From: Actinoplanes regularis
Lineage (GTDB): Bacteria > Actinomycetota > Actinomycetes > Mycobacteriales > Micromonosporaceae
Length of the DNA: 64,000 nucleotides
Reading direction: 5' to 3'
Assembly (NCBI RefSeq): GCF_900188005.1
Contig: NZ_FZNR01000012.1
Location: forward strand, 62,001-126,000
The notes under the pieces are model-generated. The model searched no databases. It saw only the letters and a list, made by a program, of their open reading frames with translations, and was not told where the DNA came from. A program made the position numbers and the translations under genes. Shown here piece after piece: positions 39,585 to 47,708 of the stretch (its first letter is position 1; each line of letters starts with the position of its first letter).

Positions 39585-40577
39585 ATGCCCACCATGCGCG
39601 AGATCAGGATGGCCGCCGTTCCGGCCGGGTTGCCCCAGGTCGCCGATCTGACCGTCGTCGAGACGCCGGTGCCGGTTCCCGGCCCGGGCGAGGTTCTCGT
39701 CCGCAACCGCTACTTCACCGTCTTCGCCGCGCTGCGCACGCTGCTGGGCGGTGTGCAGGGAGCGCCGCTGCCCGGTCTGCGGCCGGGCGACACGCTGTTC
39801 GGCCCGGCTGTCGGTGAGACCGTGACCGGGCCGCGGCCGGGCACGCTCGTGCGGCACATGCGCGGCTGGCGGGAGTACGCGCTGGTACCGGACGCCGAAT
39901 GTGACCCGATCGGTGACGTTCTGCCGGACCCGATCGCCCACCTCGCCCAGGGCCCGACCGTGTACGGCGCGTTGACCAGGGCCGCCCCGGTCCGGCCGGG
40001 CGACACGGTGTTCGTGTCGGGCGGCGCCGGCGCGGTCGGTTCGATGGCGGGGCAGCTCGCCCGGCTGCTGGGCGCCGCGCGGGTCGTCGGCAGCACCGGC
40101 TCGGCGTGGAAGGCCGACCGGATGACCGGTCTCGGCTACGACGCGGTGGTTACCCGTGGCGCCGGCCCGATCGCCGAACAGCTGGCGAAGGCCGCGCCGG
40201 ACGGCGTCGACGTGTTCTTCGACAACGTCGGCGGCGAAGAGCTGGCGGCGGCGATCGCGGCGGCCAACAGGTCCGCCCGGTTCGCGCTCGTCGGGGCGCT
40301 CTCCGGACAGCTCGCGGAGCACGGCACCGGCACCACGGCACCGGCCGAGATCGACTCGTATCAGCTCATCCTCAAGCAGATCGCGATGACCGGTTACAGC
40401 GCCGGTGGCGACACCGCGCTGCGCTCCGAATGGGACGAGCGCTTCGCGCAATGGTCGCGAGCTGGCAGAATCGAGTTCCCTCACGTGCGCGTCGAGGGTA
40501 TCGAGCAGGCGCCGGCGGCTCTGCGCGACGTGCTCACAGGGCGTCACTTCGGCGCCGTGGTCGTGGCACTGGAGTGA
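39585..40577 (+). CDS. Zinc-independent MDR-family NADPH oxidoreductase (2-alkenal reductase/YfmJ-like)
   Basis: A 330-residue medium-chain reductase. The N-terminal GroES-like fold lacks zinc ligands. The NADPH-binding motif is FVSGGAGAVGSMAGQLARLLGA (~150-170), followed by FDNVGGEELAAAI and the C-terminal FPHVRVEGIEQAPAALRDVLTG typical of NADP-dependent leukotriene B4 12-hydroxydehydrogenase/2-alkenal reductases. These reduce activated double bonds of enals and quinones. It precedes a MerR gene by 12 bp; such pairs are commonly autoregulated in response to electrophiles. ATG 39585 with GGAGAAGGAAG upstream. Confidence 0.9.
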   Translation: MPTMREIRMAAVPAGLPQVADLTVVETPVPVPGPGEVLVRNRYFTVFAALRTLLGGVQGAPLPGLRPGDTLFGPAVGETVTGPRPGTLVRHMRGWREYALVPDAECDPIGDVLPDPIAHLAQGPTVYGALTRAAPVRPGDTVFVSGGAGAVGSMAGQLARLLGAARVVGSTGSAWKADRMTGLGYDAVVTRGAGPIAEQLAKAAPDGVDVFFDNVGGEELAAAIAAANRSARFALVGALSGQLAEHGTGTTAPAEIDSYQLILKQIAMTGYSAGGDTALRSEWDERFAQWSRAGRIEFPHVRVEGIEQAPAALRDVLTGRHFGAVVVALE

Positions 40578-40589
40578 GGGAGGACCGGG

Positions 40590-40973
40590 TTGCGCATCGG
40601 CGACGCGGCGGCGGCGACCGGCACCACACCCCGGGCGTTGCGCTTCTATGAGGAGAACGGGCTGCTCCCGCCACCGCGGCGCACCTCGGCCGGTCAGCGT
40701 GTCTACGGCCCGCGGGAGCTGTCCCGGGTCCGGGTCATCCGGGAGCTGCTCGGCCGGGGCCTGACCATCGCGGACATCCGCAGCTGCGCCGATCGCCTGG
40801 ACCTGCTGGACGGCGACTCCCTGCCGCCGCACGGCGGGCCGGGCGCCTGCGCCAGGCCGACCGGCGTCGTCAACCGCCGGATCGCCGCCATGGACGCGGA
40901 GATCGCCCGCCTCACCCTCCTGCGCGACCAGCTGGCGGCCACCATCGCACCCGCGACCCGGGCCCCTGCCTAG
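40590..40973 (+). CDS. MerR-family regulator, partner of the MDR oxidoreductase
   Basis: A 127-residue MerR protein: the DNA-binding domain MRIGDAAAATGTTPRALRFY leads to EENGLLPPPRRTSAGQRVYG, followed by the dimer helix (SRVRVIRELLGRGLTIADIRSCADRLDLL). The C-terminus contains two Cys (RSCADRL, PGACARP) and the long helix NRRIAAMDAEIARLTLLRDQL. The start is TTG 40590, with GGGAGGA at 40577-40583 overlapping the stop of the upstream gene, so the two are transcribed together. It is probably a sensor of electrophiles or redox state (inference from its neighbour). Confidence 0.88.
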   Translation: MRIGDAAAATGTTPRALRFYEENGLLPPPRRTSAGQRVYGPRELSRVRVIRELLGRGLTIADIRSCADRLDLLDGDSLPPHGGPGACARPTGVVNRRIAAMDAEIARLTLLRDQLAATIAPATRAPA

Positions 40974-40974
40974 A

Positions 40975-41877
40975 TCAACCGGACTTGGCGAGTTCGCGGA
41001 GCACCTGGACGAGCGCCGCGACGCTGGGCCGGTGCTCCGCCGACGAGCGCACCACCACGGCGATGTGCCGCTCGAAGGTCTCCGCGATCGGCAGGACGTC
41101 GAACCGCGACGGCCGCAGCCGCAGCATCAGCGGGGTCACCGTGCTCACCCCGATCCCGGCCTCGACCAGGGCCAGCGACGCGGCGGTGTCGTTGACCTCG
41201 TGGCGCAGCTCCGGCTCGATGCCGGCGCGGCGGCAGACCACCCGGATCGCCTGGCCGTAGTGGGTGTCCTCGGGCGGCAGGATCCAGCCGAGCGGCGGAC
41301 CGGTGCCGGCCAGGCTCAGCGGCCCCGAGCGGGACATCGACCCGGTCGGTACGGCGAGGGAGAACCGCTCCCGGTAGAGCCGGACCACCCGCAGCGACGG
41401 GTCCCGCCGGATCGGCACGTCCGGGTACTCCAGGCCGATGGCGAGGTCGGCGGTGCCGGAGGCGACCGCGTCGTAGACGTCGTCGACGACCATCTCCCGG
41501 CTGCGGACCACGAGGCCCGGATGCCGGTCCCGCACGGTGGTGAGCAGCACGGGCAGGATGTCCGCGGCCGCCGTGGCGAAGAGGGCGACCTGGAGTTCAC
41601 CGGCCACCGCACCGGCGCTGCGTTCGAGGGCGGCCGTCGCGTCGGCCTCGATGTCGAGGATCTGCCGCGCGTGCCCGGCGAGGGCCACGCCCGCGTCGGT
41701 CAGCTCGACACGGCGGCCGACCCGGTGCAGCAGGGGCACGCCCGCCGACCTCTCCAGCGCGTTGAGCTGCTGCGAGACGGCCCCGGGTGTGTAGCCGAGC
41801 GCTGCGGCGACGGCTGTCACGGTGCCGCGCCGGCGCAGCTCGACCAGCGATCGCAGTTGCACGCTCGACCAATCCAT
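40975..41877 (-). CDS. LysR-family transcriptional regulator, divergent from pipecolate/aminoadipate genes
   Basis: A 300-residue LysR regulator. The winged helix-turn-helix is at residues 5-60 (LRSLVELRRRGTVTAVAAALGYTPGAVSQQLNALERSAGVPLL), then the linker helix and a two-lobed periplasmic-binding-like effector domain (GELQVALFATAAADILPVLL, ADLAIGLEYPD, VEAGIGVSTVTPLM). The upstream side has TTCT...AGAA at 41888-41909, a weak candidate dyad. LysR proteins typically activate the divergent operon and sense a pathway intermediate, here perhaps a lysine-derived compound. Starts at ATG 41877. Confidence 0.9.
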   Translation of the reverse strand: MDWSSVQLRSLVELRRRGTVTAVAAALGYTPGAVSQQLNALERSAGVPLLHRVGRRVELTDAGVALAGHARQILDIEADATAALERSAGAVAGELQVALFATAAADILPVLLTTVRDRHPGLVVRSREMVVDDVYDAVASGTADLAIGLEYPDVPIRRDPSLRVVRLYRERFSLAVPTGSMSRSGPLSLAGTGPPLGWILPPEDTHYGQAIRVVCRRAGIEPELRHEVNDTAASLALVEAGIGVSTVTPLMLRLRPSRFDVLPIAETFERHIAVVVRSSAEHRPSVAALVQVLRELAKSG

Positions 41878-41953
41878 CGTGCAGGGATTCTAAACGTTCG
41901 TACGCAGAAATTGAGAATGGACCTCAACGAATCGATCGGAGAATGATGGGCGC

Positions 41954-42114
41954 ATGAGCGAGCTTGCGAGCGAATCAGTTAGCTCAGTGCATAACTCATG
42001 TCGACGCCGGAGCGCAGCGGAGGTGGCGGCATGAGCGAGCTTGCGAGCGAATCAGTTAGCTCAGTGCATAACTCATGTCGACGCCGGAGCGCAGCGGAGG
42101 TGGCGGCATGAGCG
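41954..42114. repeat. 77-bp tandem duplication just before the pipecolate oxidase-like gene
   Basis: A 77-bp unit beginning ATGAGCGAGCTTGCGAGCGA is present twice in perfect copy (41954-42030 and 42031-42107), followed by the first seven bases of a third (ATGAGCG), which serve as the real start of the FAD gene. Each unit ends with GCGGAGGTGGCGGC, so each supplies a ribosome-binding site before an ATG. The length is not a multiple of three, so the first two ATGs cannot read into the enzyme in frame. Confidence 0.95.
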
Positions 42115-43238
42115 TTCCGGGCTCCGCTGACGTAGTGGTCATCGGCGGTGGTGCGATCGGCACCAGCATCGCCTTTCATCTCGCCGAGGCCGGCGTGCGC
42201 GACGTCGTCCTGCTGGAGCGCGACGAGCTCGGCGGCGGCTCCACCTGCAAGGCCGCGGGCGGGGTCCGCGCGCAGTTCTCCGACCGGATCAACATCGAGC
42301 TGGGCGCCCGCAGCCTGGCGGCGTTCGCGCGCTTCGGGCAGCGTCCCGGCCAGGAGATCGACCTGCACCGGGTCGGTTACCTGTTCCTGCTCTCCACCCC
42401 CGAGGACGTCGAGTCGTTCGAGCGTGACACGCGGCTGCAGAACTCGCTCGGTGTCGCCAGCCGGATGATCGACGTCGCGGAGGCCAAGGCCCTCTCCCCG
42501 CTGATCGAGACCGACGGCCTGCTGGCGGCGGCCTGGTCCCCGGACGACGGGCACTGCACACCGGAGTCGGTGGTGCTCGGCTACGCCCGCGGCGCTCGCC
42601 GGCACGGCGCCAGGCTGTTCACCGGCGTCACCGTGACCGGTGTCGAGGACGGTTCCGTGCACACCGACCGGGGCACGATCACCGCGGGTGCGATCGTCTG
42701 CGCCGCCGGGGCGTGGTCGGCCGCGATCGGCGCCATGGCCGGGGTCGCGCTGCCGGTCACGCCGCTGCGCCGCCAGATCATCTTCACCGGGCCGATGCCG
42801 GAGCTGGCCGGGGTCGTGCCGTTCACCATCGACTTCTCCAGCACCTTCTACTTCCATCGCGAGGGACGTGGCCTGCTGATGGGCATGTCGGATCCGGAGC
42901 AGGAGCCCGGTTTCCATCTCGACTACGCCGAGGACTGGCTGCCCCGGCTCGGCGCCGCCATCGGGGTCCGCGCCCCCGGGCTGCTCGACGCGGGCCTGCG
43001 CGACGGGTGGGCGGGCCTGTACGAGGTGACCCCGGACCACAACGCGCTGATCGGCCGCTCGGCGAACTTCCTGTACGCGACGGGCTTCTCCGGGCATGGT
43101 TTCCTGCAGGCACCGGCGGTCGGCGAGGTGATCCGCGATCTCTATCTGGACCGGACCCCGGTCGTGGACGTCACGCCGCTGAGCGCCGACCGCTTCGCCG
43201 CGAACGCGGCGGGCCGGCCCGAGAAACACATAGTCTGA
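42108..43238 (+). CDS. FAD-dependent amine oxidase of the DAO family (pipecolate/sarcosine oxidase-like)
   Basis: A 376-residue flavoprotein. The N-terminal Rossmann motif is DVVVIGGGAIGTSIAFHLAE; the DAO-family GGGSTCKAAGGVRAQFSD and the C-terminal GWAGLYEVTPDHNALIGRS...FLYATGFSGHGFLQAPAVGE match sarcosine oxidase beta/pipecolate oxidase-type enzymes. They oxidise secondary amines to imines using FAD. Beside 2-oxoadipate dioxygenase and an aminoadipate-semialdehyde-type dehydrogenase, oxidation of L-pipecolate to piperideine-6-carboxylate is the likely reaction (inference). The ATG at 42108 has GGAGG 8 bp upstream, supplied by the duplicated unit. 16 bp separate it from the next gene. Confidence 0.85.
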   Translation: MSVPGSADVVVIGGGAIGTSIAFHLAEAGVRDVVLLERDELGGGSTCKAAGGVRAQFSDRINIELGARSLAAFARFGQRPGQEIDLHRVGYLFLLSTPEDVESFERDTRLQNSLGVASRMIDVAEAKALSPLIETDGLLAAAWSPDDGHCTPESVVLGYARGARRHGARLFTGVTVTGVEDGSVHTDRGTITAGAIVCAAGAWSAAIGAMAGVALPVTPLRRQIIFTGPMPELAGVVPFTIDFSSTFYFHREGRGLLMGMSDPEQEPGFHLDYAEDWLPRLGAAIGVRAPGLLDAGLRDGWAGLYEVTPDHNALIGRSANFLYATGFSGHGFLQAPAVGEVIRDLYLDRTPVVDVTPLSADRFAANAAGRPEKHIV

Positions 43239-43254
43239 GCCGGGAGACCTGATC

Positions 43255-44652
43255 ATGATTCCGCAATGGCGGCTGCGGGCGAGGTTCGCCCGGGAACTCT
43301 CCACCATGTACGGCCGCGAGGTGCCCCTCTACACCACGCTCGTCCAGGTCTCCGAGGACGTCAACCGGGACGTCGTCGATCGGGACGGCCCCGGCGCGCA
43401 GCGACTGGGCTCGATCGACCGGATCACCGCGGAACGGCACGGCGCGATCCGGGTCGGCACCCCGGCCGAGCTCGGCCAGGTGGCCCGGATCTTCGGCGCG
43501 TTCGGCATGCACCCGGTCGGCTTCTACGACCTGCGCGACGCGGGCGGCAGCCCGGTACCGGTGATCTCCACGGCGTTCCGCCCGATCGACGCCGGCGAGC
43601 TCGCGCGCAACCCGTTCCGGGTCTTCACCTCGCTGCTGGCCACTGCCGACCCGCGCTTCTTCACCGCCGACCTGCGGGCCAGGCTGGAGACGTTCCTCGC
43701 GGGCCGGCAGCTGTTCGGCCCCGAACTGCTGGCCCTCGCCGACCGGGCCGAACGCGACCACGGCCTGCCCGAACCCGAGGCCGGCCGCTTCCTCGAACTG
43801 GCGGTGCGGGCCTTCGAACTCTCCACGGAACCGGTCGACCGCTCCTGGTACGCGGAGCTGGAGGCGGTCTCGGCCGTCGCCGCCGACATCGGCGGGGTCC
43901 GCGGCACCCACATCAACCACCTCACCCCGCGCGTGCTGGACATCGACGAGCTGTACCGGCGGATGACCGACCGCGGCATCGCGATGATCGACGAGATCCA
44001 GGGCCCGCCGCGCTGGCACGGCCCGGACGTACTGCTGCGGCAGACGTCCTTCCGCGCCCTCGCGGAGACCCGGACGATGCGCGAGGCCGACGGCACGATC
44101 GGCACCGGCTCACTTCGGGTGCGGTTCGGCGAGGTGGAGGCGCGCGGCATCGCCCTGACCCCGGCCGGGCGGGCCCGCTACGACGCGCTGCTCGGCGAGG
44201 TGGACCGGCGGCTGGCGGCCACACCCGGCGGCGTCCGCGCCGAGGTCGCGGCCGAGGTCTGGGAGAAGGGCCTGCCGGGCACGGAGGCCGGTCTGCGCGA
44301 GGAGGATCTCGCCTATTTCGCGTACGCCGTGAACCCCGGCCGTCCGGACGGCACGCCGCCGGGCACCCTCGCCGAGCTGGTCGACCGGGGCTGGGTGACC
44401 GCCACCCCGATCGTGTACGAGGACTTCCTGCCCCGCTCCGCCGCCGGGATCTTCCAGTCCAACCTCAGCGGCGCGGGCAGCCGGGACACCACCCAGACCG
44501 GCGCCGACCACGACCAGGCCTGGCTCGCCGCCGCGATGGGCCGGGAGATCCACGACCCCTTCGAGCTGTACGCCCGGGAGCGGGCGGCGTCGGTCGCGAC
44601 CGTCGCCGCCGAGCTGGGCATCCCCGAACTGACCGATGAGGAGCATCGATGA
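43255..44652 (+). CDS. hglS: 2-oxoadipate dioxygenase/decarboxylase (HglS, DUF1338 family)
   Basis: A 465-residue DUF1338 protein. HglS is a non-heme iron VOC-related enzyme converting 2-oxoadipate to D-2-hydroxyglutarate in lysine catabolism. Family segments visible: LYTTLVQVSEDVNRDV, GAIRVGTPAELGQVARIFGAFGMHPVGFYD with a metal-binding His, FRPIDAGELARNPFRVFTSLL, GGVRGTHINHLTPRVLDID (two His), and SLRVRFGEVEARGIALTPAGRA with the metal-binding Glu. The ATG has GGGAG upstream. It overlaps the following dehydrogenase gene by 4 bp (ATGA). Its presence is the best indicator that the operon degrades a C6 lysine-derived acid. Confidence 0.9.
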   Translation: MIPQWRLRARFARELSTMYGREVPLYTTLVQVSEDVNRDVVDRDGPGAQRLGSIDRITAERHGAIRVGTPAELGQVARIFGAFGMHPVGFYDLRDAGGSPVPVISTAFRPIDAGELARNPFRVFTSLLATADPRFFTADLRARLETFLAGRQLFGPELLALADRAERDHGLPEPEAGRFLELAVRAFELSTEPVDRSWYAELEAVSAVAADIGGVRGTHINHLTPRVLDIDELYRRMTDRGIAMIDEIQGPPRWHGPDVLLRQTSFRALAETRTMREADGTIGTGSLRVRFGEVEARGIALTPAGRARYDALLGEVDRRLAATPGGVRAEVAAEVWEKGLPGTEAGLREEDLAYFAYAVNPGRPDGTPPGTLAELVDRGWVTATPIVYEDFLPRSAAGIFQSNLSGAGSRDTTQTGADHDQAWLAAAMGREIHDPFELYARERAASVATVAAELGIPELTDEEHR

Positions 44653-46151
44653 GCACCGACGAGCTGCGCGAACGAGCCCTGGCGAGCCTGCACCGGATCG
44701 GCGCGGCCGTCCCCGAGGGGACCGGCCTGCACGCCCGGAGCCCGATCACCGGCGAGAACCTGTTCGCTCTGCGCGCCACCACCGCCGAGGAGACCGAGCG
44801 CGCGATCGGTGAGGCCGCCGAGGCGTTCCGGACCTGGCGGACCACCCCGGCCCCGGTCCGCGGCGAGCTCGTCCGCACGCTCGGCGATCTGCTGCGCGCC
44901 CACAAGTCCGACCTCGCCGACCTGATCACCATCGAGGCCGGCAAGATCCGCTCCGAGGCCCTCGGCGAAGTCCAGGAGATGATCGACATCTGCGACTTCG
45001 CGGTCGGCCTGTCCCGGCAGCTCTACGGCCGCACCATCGCCTCCGAGCGGCCCGGTCACCGGCTCGCCGAGACCTGGCATCCGCTCGGCGTCGTCGGGGT
45101 CGTCTCCGCCTTCAACTTCCCGGCCGCCGTCTGGTCCTGGAACACCGCCATCGCCCTGGTCTGCGGGGACGCGGTCGTCTGGAAGCCCAGCGAACTGACC
45201 CCGCTCGTCTCCCTGGCCGCCAGCCACCTCCTCGACCGCGCCCTCGAACAGACCGGCGCCCCGCGCGAGCTGCACCGGCTGCTGCTGGGCGGCCGCGAGA
45301 CCGGCGAACTCCTGGTCGACGACCCCCGGGTCAGCCTGGTCAGCGCCACCGGCTCCACCCGGATGGGTCGCGAGATCGGCCCGCGCGTCGCCGCCCGCTT
45401 CGGCCGGGTGCTGCTCGAACTCGGCGGCAACAACGCGACCGTGGTCGCCCCGTCCGCGGACCTCGATCTCGCCCTGCAGGGCATCGTGTTCGCCGCCGCC
45501 GGCACCGCCGGACAGCGCTGCACGACCCTGCGCCGGCTGATCGTGCACCGCGACATCGCCGACCAGCTCGTCGAGCGGCTGGCCGCCGCCTACGGCCGGC
45601 TGCCGATCGGTGACCCGTTCGACGAGGGCACGCTGGTCGGCCCGCTGATCACCGGCACGGCCGCCGACGCGATGGCCACCGCCCTGGAGCGGGCCCAGGC
45701 CGAGGGCGGCAAGATCGTCGCGGGCGGCCGCCGCGTCGGCACGAACAGCGGAGCGTACGTCGAGCCCGCGATCGTGCGGATGCCCAAGCAGACCGGCGTC
45801 GTCCGCGAGGAGACGTTCGCGCCCATCCTGTACGTGCTCACCTATGACACGTTCGAGCAGGCCGTGGCGCTGCAGAACGACGTACCGCAGGGGCTGTCCT
45901 CGTCGATCTTCACCCGGGACCAGCAGGAGGCCGAACGCTTCCTGGCCGCCGACGGGTCCGACTGCGGCATCGCCAACGTCAACATCGGCACGTCGGGTGC
46001 GGAGATCGGCGGCGCGTTCGGCGGGGAGAAGGAGACCGGCGGCGGGCGGGAGTCCGGTTCCGACGCCTGGCGCGCCTACATGCGCCGGGCCACGAACACG
46101 ATCAACTACTCGAGCGCCCTCGCCCTCGCCCAGAACGTCAGCTTCCTCTGA
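44649..46151 (+). CDS. Aldehyde dehydrogenase, ALDH7-like (L-aminoadipate-semialdehyde / piperideine-6-carboxylate dehydrogenase)
   Basis: A 500-residue ALDH. Visible features: VVSAFNFPAAVWSWNTAIAL, STRMGREIGPRVAARFGRVL, general-base Glu in LLELGGNNATVV, catalytic Cys in AGQRCTTLRRLIVH, and the C-terminal IGGAFGGEKETGGGRESGSDAWRAYMRRATNTINYS typical of ALDH7 antiquitin-type enzymes, which oxidise alpha-aminoadipate semialdehyde to alpha-aminoadipate. It acts after the FAD oxidase and before transamination and HglS; the aminotransferase itself is not in this cluster. It is the last gene of the operon, followed by two hairpins. Confidence 0.9.
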   Translation: MSTDELRERALASLHRIGAAVPEGTGLHARSPITGENLFALRATTAEETERAIGEAAEAFRTWRTTPAPVRGELVRTLGDLLRAHKSDLADLITIEAGKIRSEALGEVQEMIDICDFAVGLSRQLYGRTIASERPGHRLAETWHPLGVVGVVSAFNFPAAVWSWNTAIALVCGDAVVWKPSELTPLVSLAASHLLDRALEQTGAPRELHRLLLGGRETGELLVDDPRVSLVSATGSTRMGREIGPRVAARFGRVLLELGGNNATVVAPSADLDLALQGIVFAAAGTAGQRCTTLRRLIVHRDIADQLVERLAAAYGRLPIGDPFDEGTLVGPLITGTAADAMATALERAQAEGGKIVAGGRRVGTNSGAYVEPAIVRMPKQTGVVREETFAPILYVLTYDTFEQAVALQNDVPQGLSSSIFTRDQQEAERFLAADGSDCGIANVNIGTSGAEIGGAFGGEKETGGGRESGSDAWRAYMRRATNTINYSSALALAQNVSFL

Positions 46152-46165
46152 CCCACCCCGGCAGC

Positions 46166-46207
46166 GGCACCACCGGCTGGTCAGTACCACGGCCGGCCGG
46201 TGGTGCC
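46166..46207. terminator. First hairpin after the aldehyde dehydrogenase gene
   Basis: GGCACCACCGGC (46166-46177) pairs exactly with GCCGGTGGTGCC (46196-46207) across 18 nt. It lies 14 bp after the stop at 46151. The same CACCACCGG core recurs in the second hairpin, so alternative pairings are possible. Confidence 0.65.
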
Positions 46208-46230
46208 CCTGATTCACACGTCGTTGTCCT

Positions 46231-46295
46231 GGCCCGGGACAGCACCACCGGCCCAGCCCTCGGGACCGGGCTGGGTCCGGTGGTGCTGTCCCGGC
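46231..46295. terminator. Second, larger hairpin between convergent genes
   Basis: GGCCCGGGACAGCACCACCG... and the complementary ...CGGTGGTGCTGTCCCGGCC make a stem of about 27 bp with a one-base bulge around an 8-nt loop. It sits 12 bp beyond the stop of the opposing lipoprotein gene (46307), so it can end transcription from both sides. Confidence 0.75.
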
Positions 46296-46306
46296 CGTCC
46301 TGGCCG

Positions 46307-47599
46307 CTATGGGCGCGGGCTCAGGGCCGGCGGCCGGTCGGGGCGCTGAGCGGGCGCATAGACGCTGAGCGTGTCCCCGTTCACCTGGAAGAGGCGTCCT
46401 CCGGTGACGACGACAGCCCCGGTCAGGGCGGGCCCGAAGTACGCCACCTTCCCCCTGTCCGCGTGCAGCGCGACCCCGTCGACGTAGACGAGGCCGCCCG
46501 CGACGACGGGCTGCGGTGACGAGGTCTTCATCCGGTACGTCCAGAGCAGACGGCCGGTCGGGGCGTCCAGGGCCTCGAGGGTGCGATCGGACGAGCGGTA
46601 CACCCTGACCCCGTCGGTCGCGATCGACATGGATCCCATCGTCCACTCGCCATGGTCGCCCGGCCCGGGTGGCGCGGTCCAGGCGACGGTACCGTCGGCC
46701 ACCCGGAACGCCGCCAGTTCGCCCTTCTCGTCGGAGGCGTACAGGCGGTCGCCCGCCGGGGAGGCCGCCTCGGCGTACCAGGTGCCCTTCGCGGTCCATC
46801 GGGTGGCGCCGGTGGTGATGTCGACGCCCGTCACCGTCTCCGGCACCTCCTCGTTCACGTTGATCTCGTGCGCCAGGACCGTGCCGCCGGCGGAGACGCC
46901 GGTGGCGATGTGGCCGGGCTTGCTCCAGATCTGCTCGCCGTTCGCGAGGCTGTAGGCCGCCAGCCCGACCGAGCTGGGATCCTCCCAGCCGGAGGCCATG
47001 GCGACCCCCTTGTCGACCACGACGTAGGCGACCGACGGGGTGCCGTCCTGGGCCCAGCGCGGCTTGCCGGTGGTGGGGTCGAAGGCGATCAGACGGCTCT
47101 TCGAGTTACTCACCGAGTAGCACTCGGCGTAACCGGCGATGACCAGCCGATTCGTGATCGTCAGGGTCGGGCGGAGGCCCTCGCCGAAATCGTCCCACTG
47201 GAACGCCCACAGACGGAGACCGGTCCTCGCGGCATACACCGAGATGCCCTTGTGGTCGCCGATGACGACGTGGTCCCCGGAGACGACCGGCGGGCCGACG
47301 TCGATCTGGCCGGGACAGCTTTGCTTGTCGACGCGCAGCCTCACCGACCACTTCTTGACCAGGCGGCCGATGCTGCCCGCGGTGAGCACGGTCTCGCCGG
47401 GATTGAAGAAGGTGTTCCCGGGATCGAAGCCCGGGCGGTCCCAGCCCATCGGCACCGGCACGGCCCGGACCGAAGGAACCGATGGCAACGGCACGGCCGA
47501 CGGGACCGGGACGCCCCGCGCGGCCGGCGAGGCCGCCGCACAGCCGCCGAGGAGCAGGAACAACATGACTGCGGGGGTACGGCGTATCGCACGCAACAT
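46307..47599 (-). CDS. Lipoprotein with PQQ-like beta-propeller repeats
   Basis: A 430-residue exported lipoprotein: signal MLRAIRRTPAVMLFLLLGGC with lipobox LGGC (Cys20). After a Pro/Val-rich linker it has seven or eight beta-propeller blades of the PQQ/PQQ-like type (LRLWAFQWDD, GKPRWAQDGTPS, GEQIWSKPGHI, GATRWTAKGTW, GTVAWTAPPGP, GRLLWTYRMK). It lacks the catalytic segments of quinoprotein dehydrogenases seen at 12750-14840, so it is probably a binding or scaffold protein (BamB-like fold) rather than a PQQ enzyme. ATG 47599 is chosen because AGGGGAAGG precedes it and the signal peptide starts there. Monocistronic. Confidence 0.8.
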   Translation of the reverse strand: MLRAIRRTPAVMLFLLLGGCAAASPAARGVPVPSAVPLPSVPSVRAVPVPMGWDRPGFDPGNTFFNPGETVLTAGSIGRLVKKWSVRLRVDKQSCPGQIDVGPPVVSGDHVVIGDHKGISVYAARTGLRLWAFQWDDFGEGLRPTLTITNRLVIAGYAECYSVSNSKSRLIAFDPTTGKPRWAQDGTPSVAYVVVDKGVAMASGWEDPSSVGLAAYSLANGEQIWSKPGHIATGVSAGGTVLAHEINVNEEVPETVTGVDITTGATRWTAKGTWYAEAASPAGDRLYASDEKGELAAFRVADGTVAWTAPPGPGDHGEWTMGSMSIATDGVRVYRSSDRTLEALDAPTGRLLWTYRMKTSSPQPVVAGGLVYVDGVALHADRGKVAYFGPALTGAVVVTGGRLFQVNGDTLSVYAPAQRPDRPPALSPRP

Positions 47600-47708
47600 G
47601 TACCTTCCCCTCGGGCTCGACCGGAATCTCCTGTCCACGCTTACCAGGACGTCCCCCGCTAATCAGTCGAATCCGATAGAAGACCCCAGCAGGCGCGGCA
47701 CCCGCGGC

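Noticed and set aside
46307..47599. Second PQQ-dependent dehydrogenase
   Set aside because: It has propeller repeats but lacks the PQQ/calcium catalytic segments seen in the enzyme at 12750-14840, and it is a lipoprotein with no pqq genes nearby; a binding propeller is the safer call.
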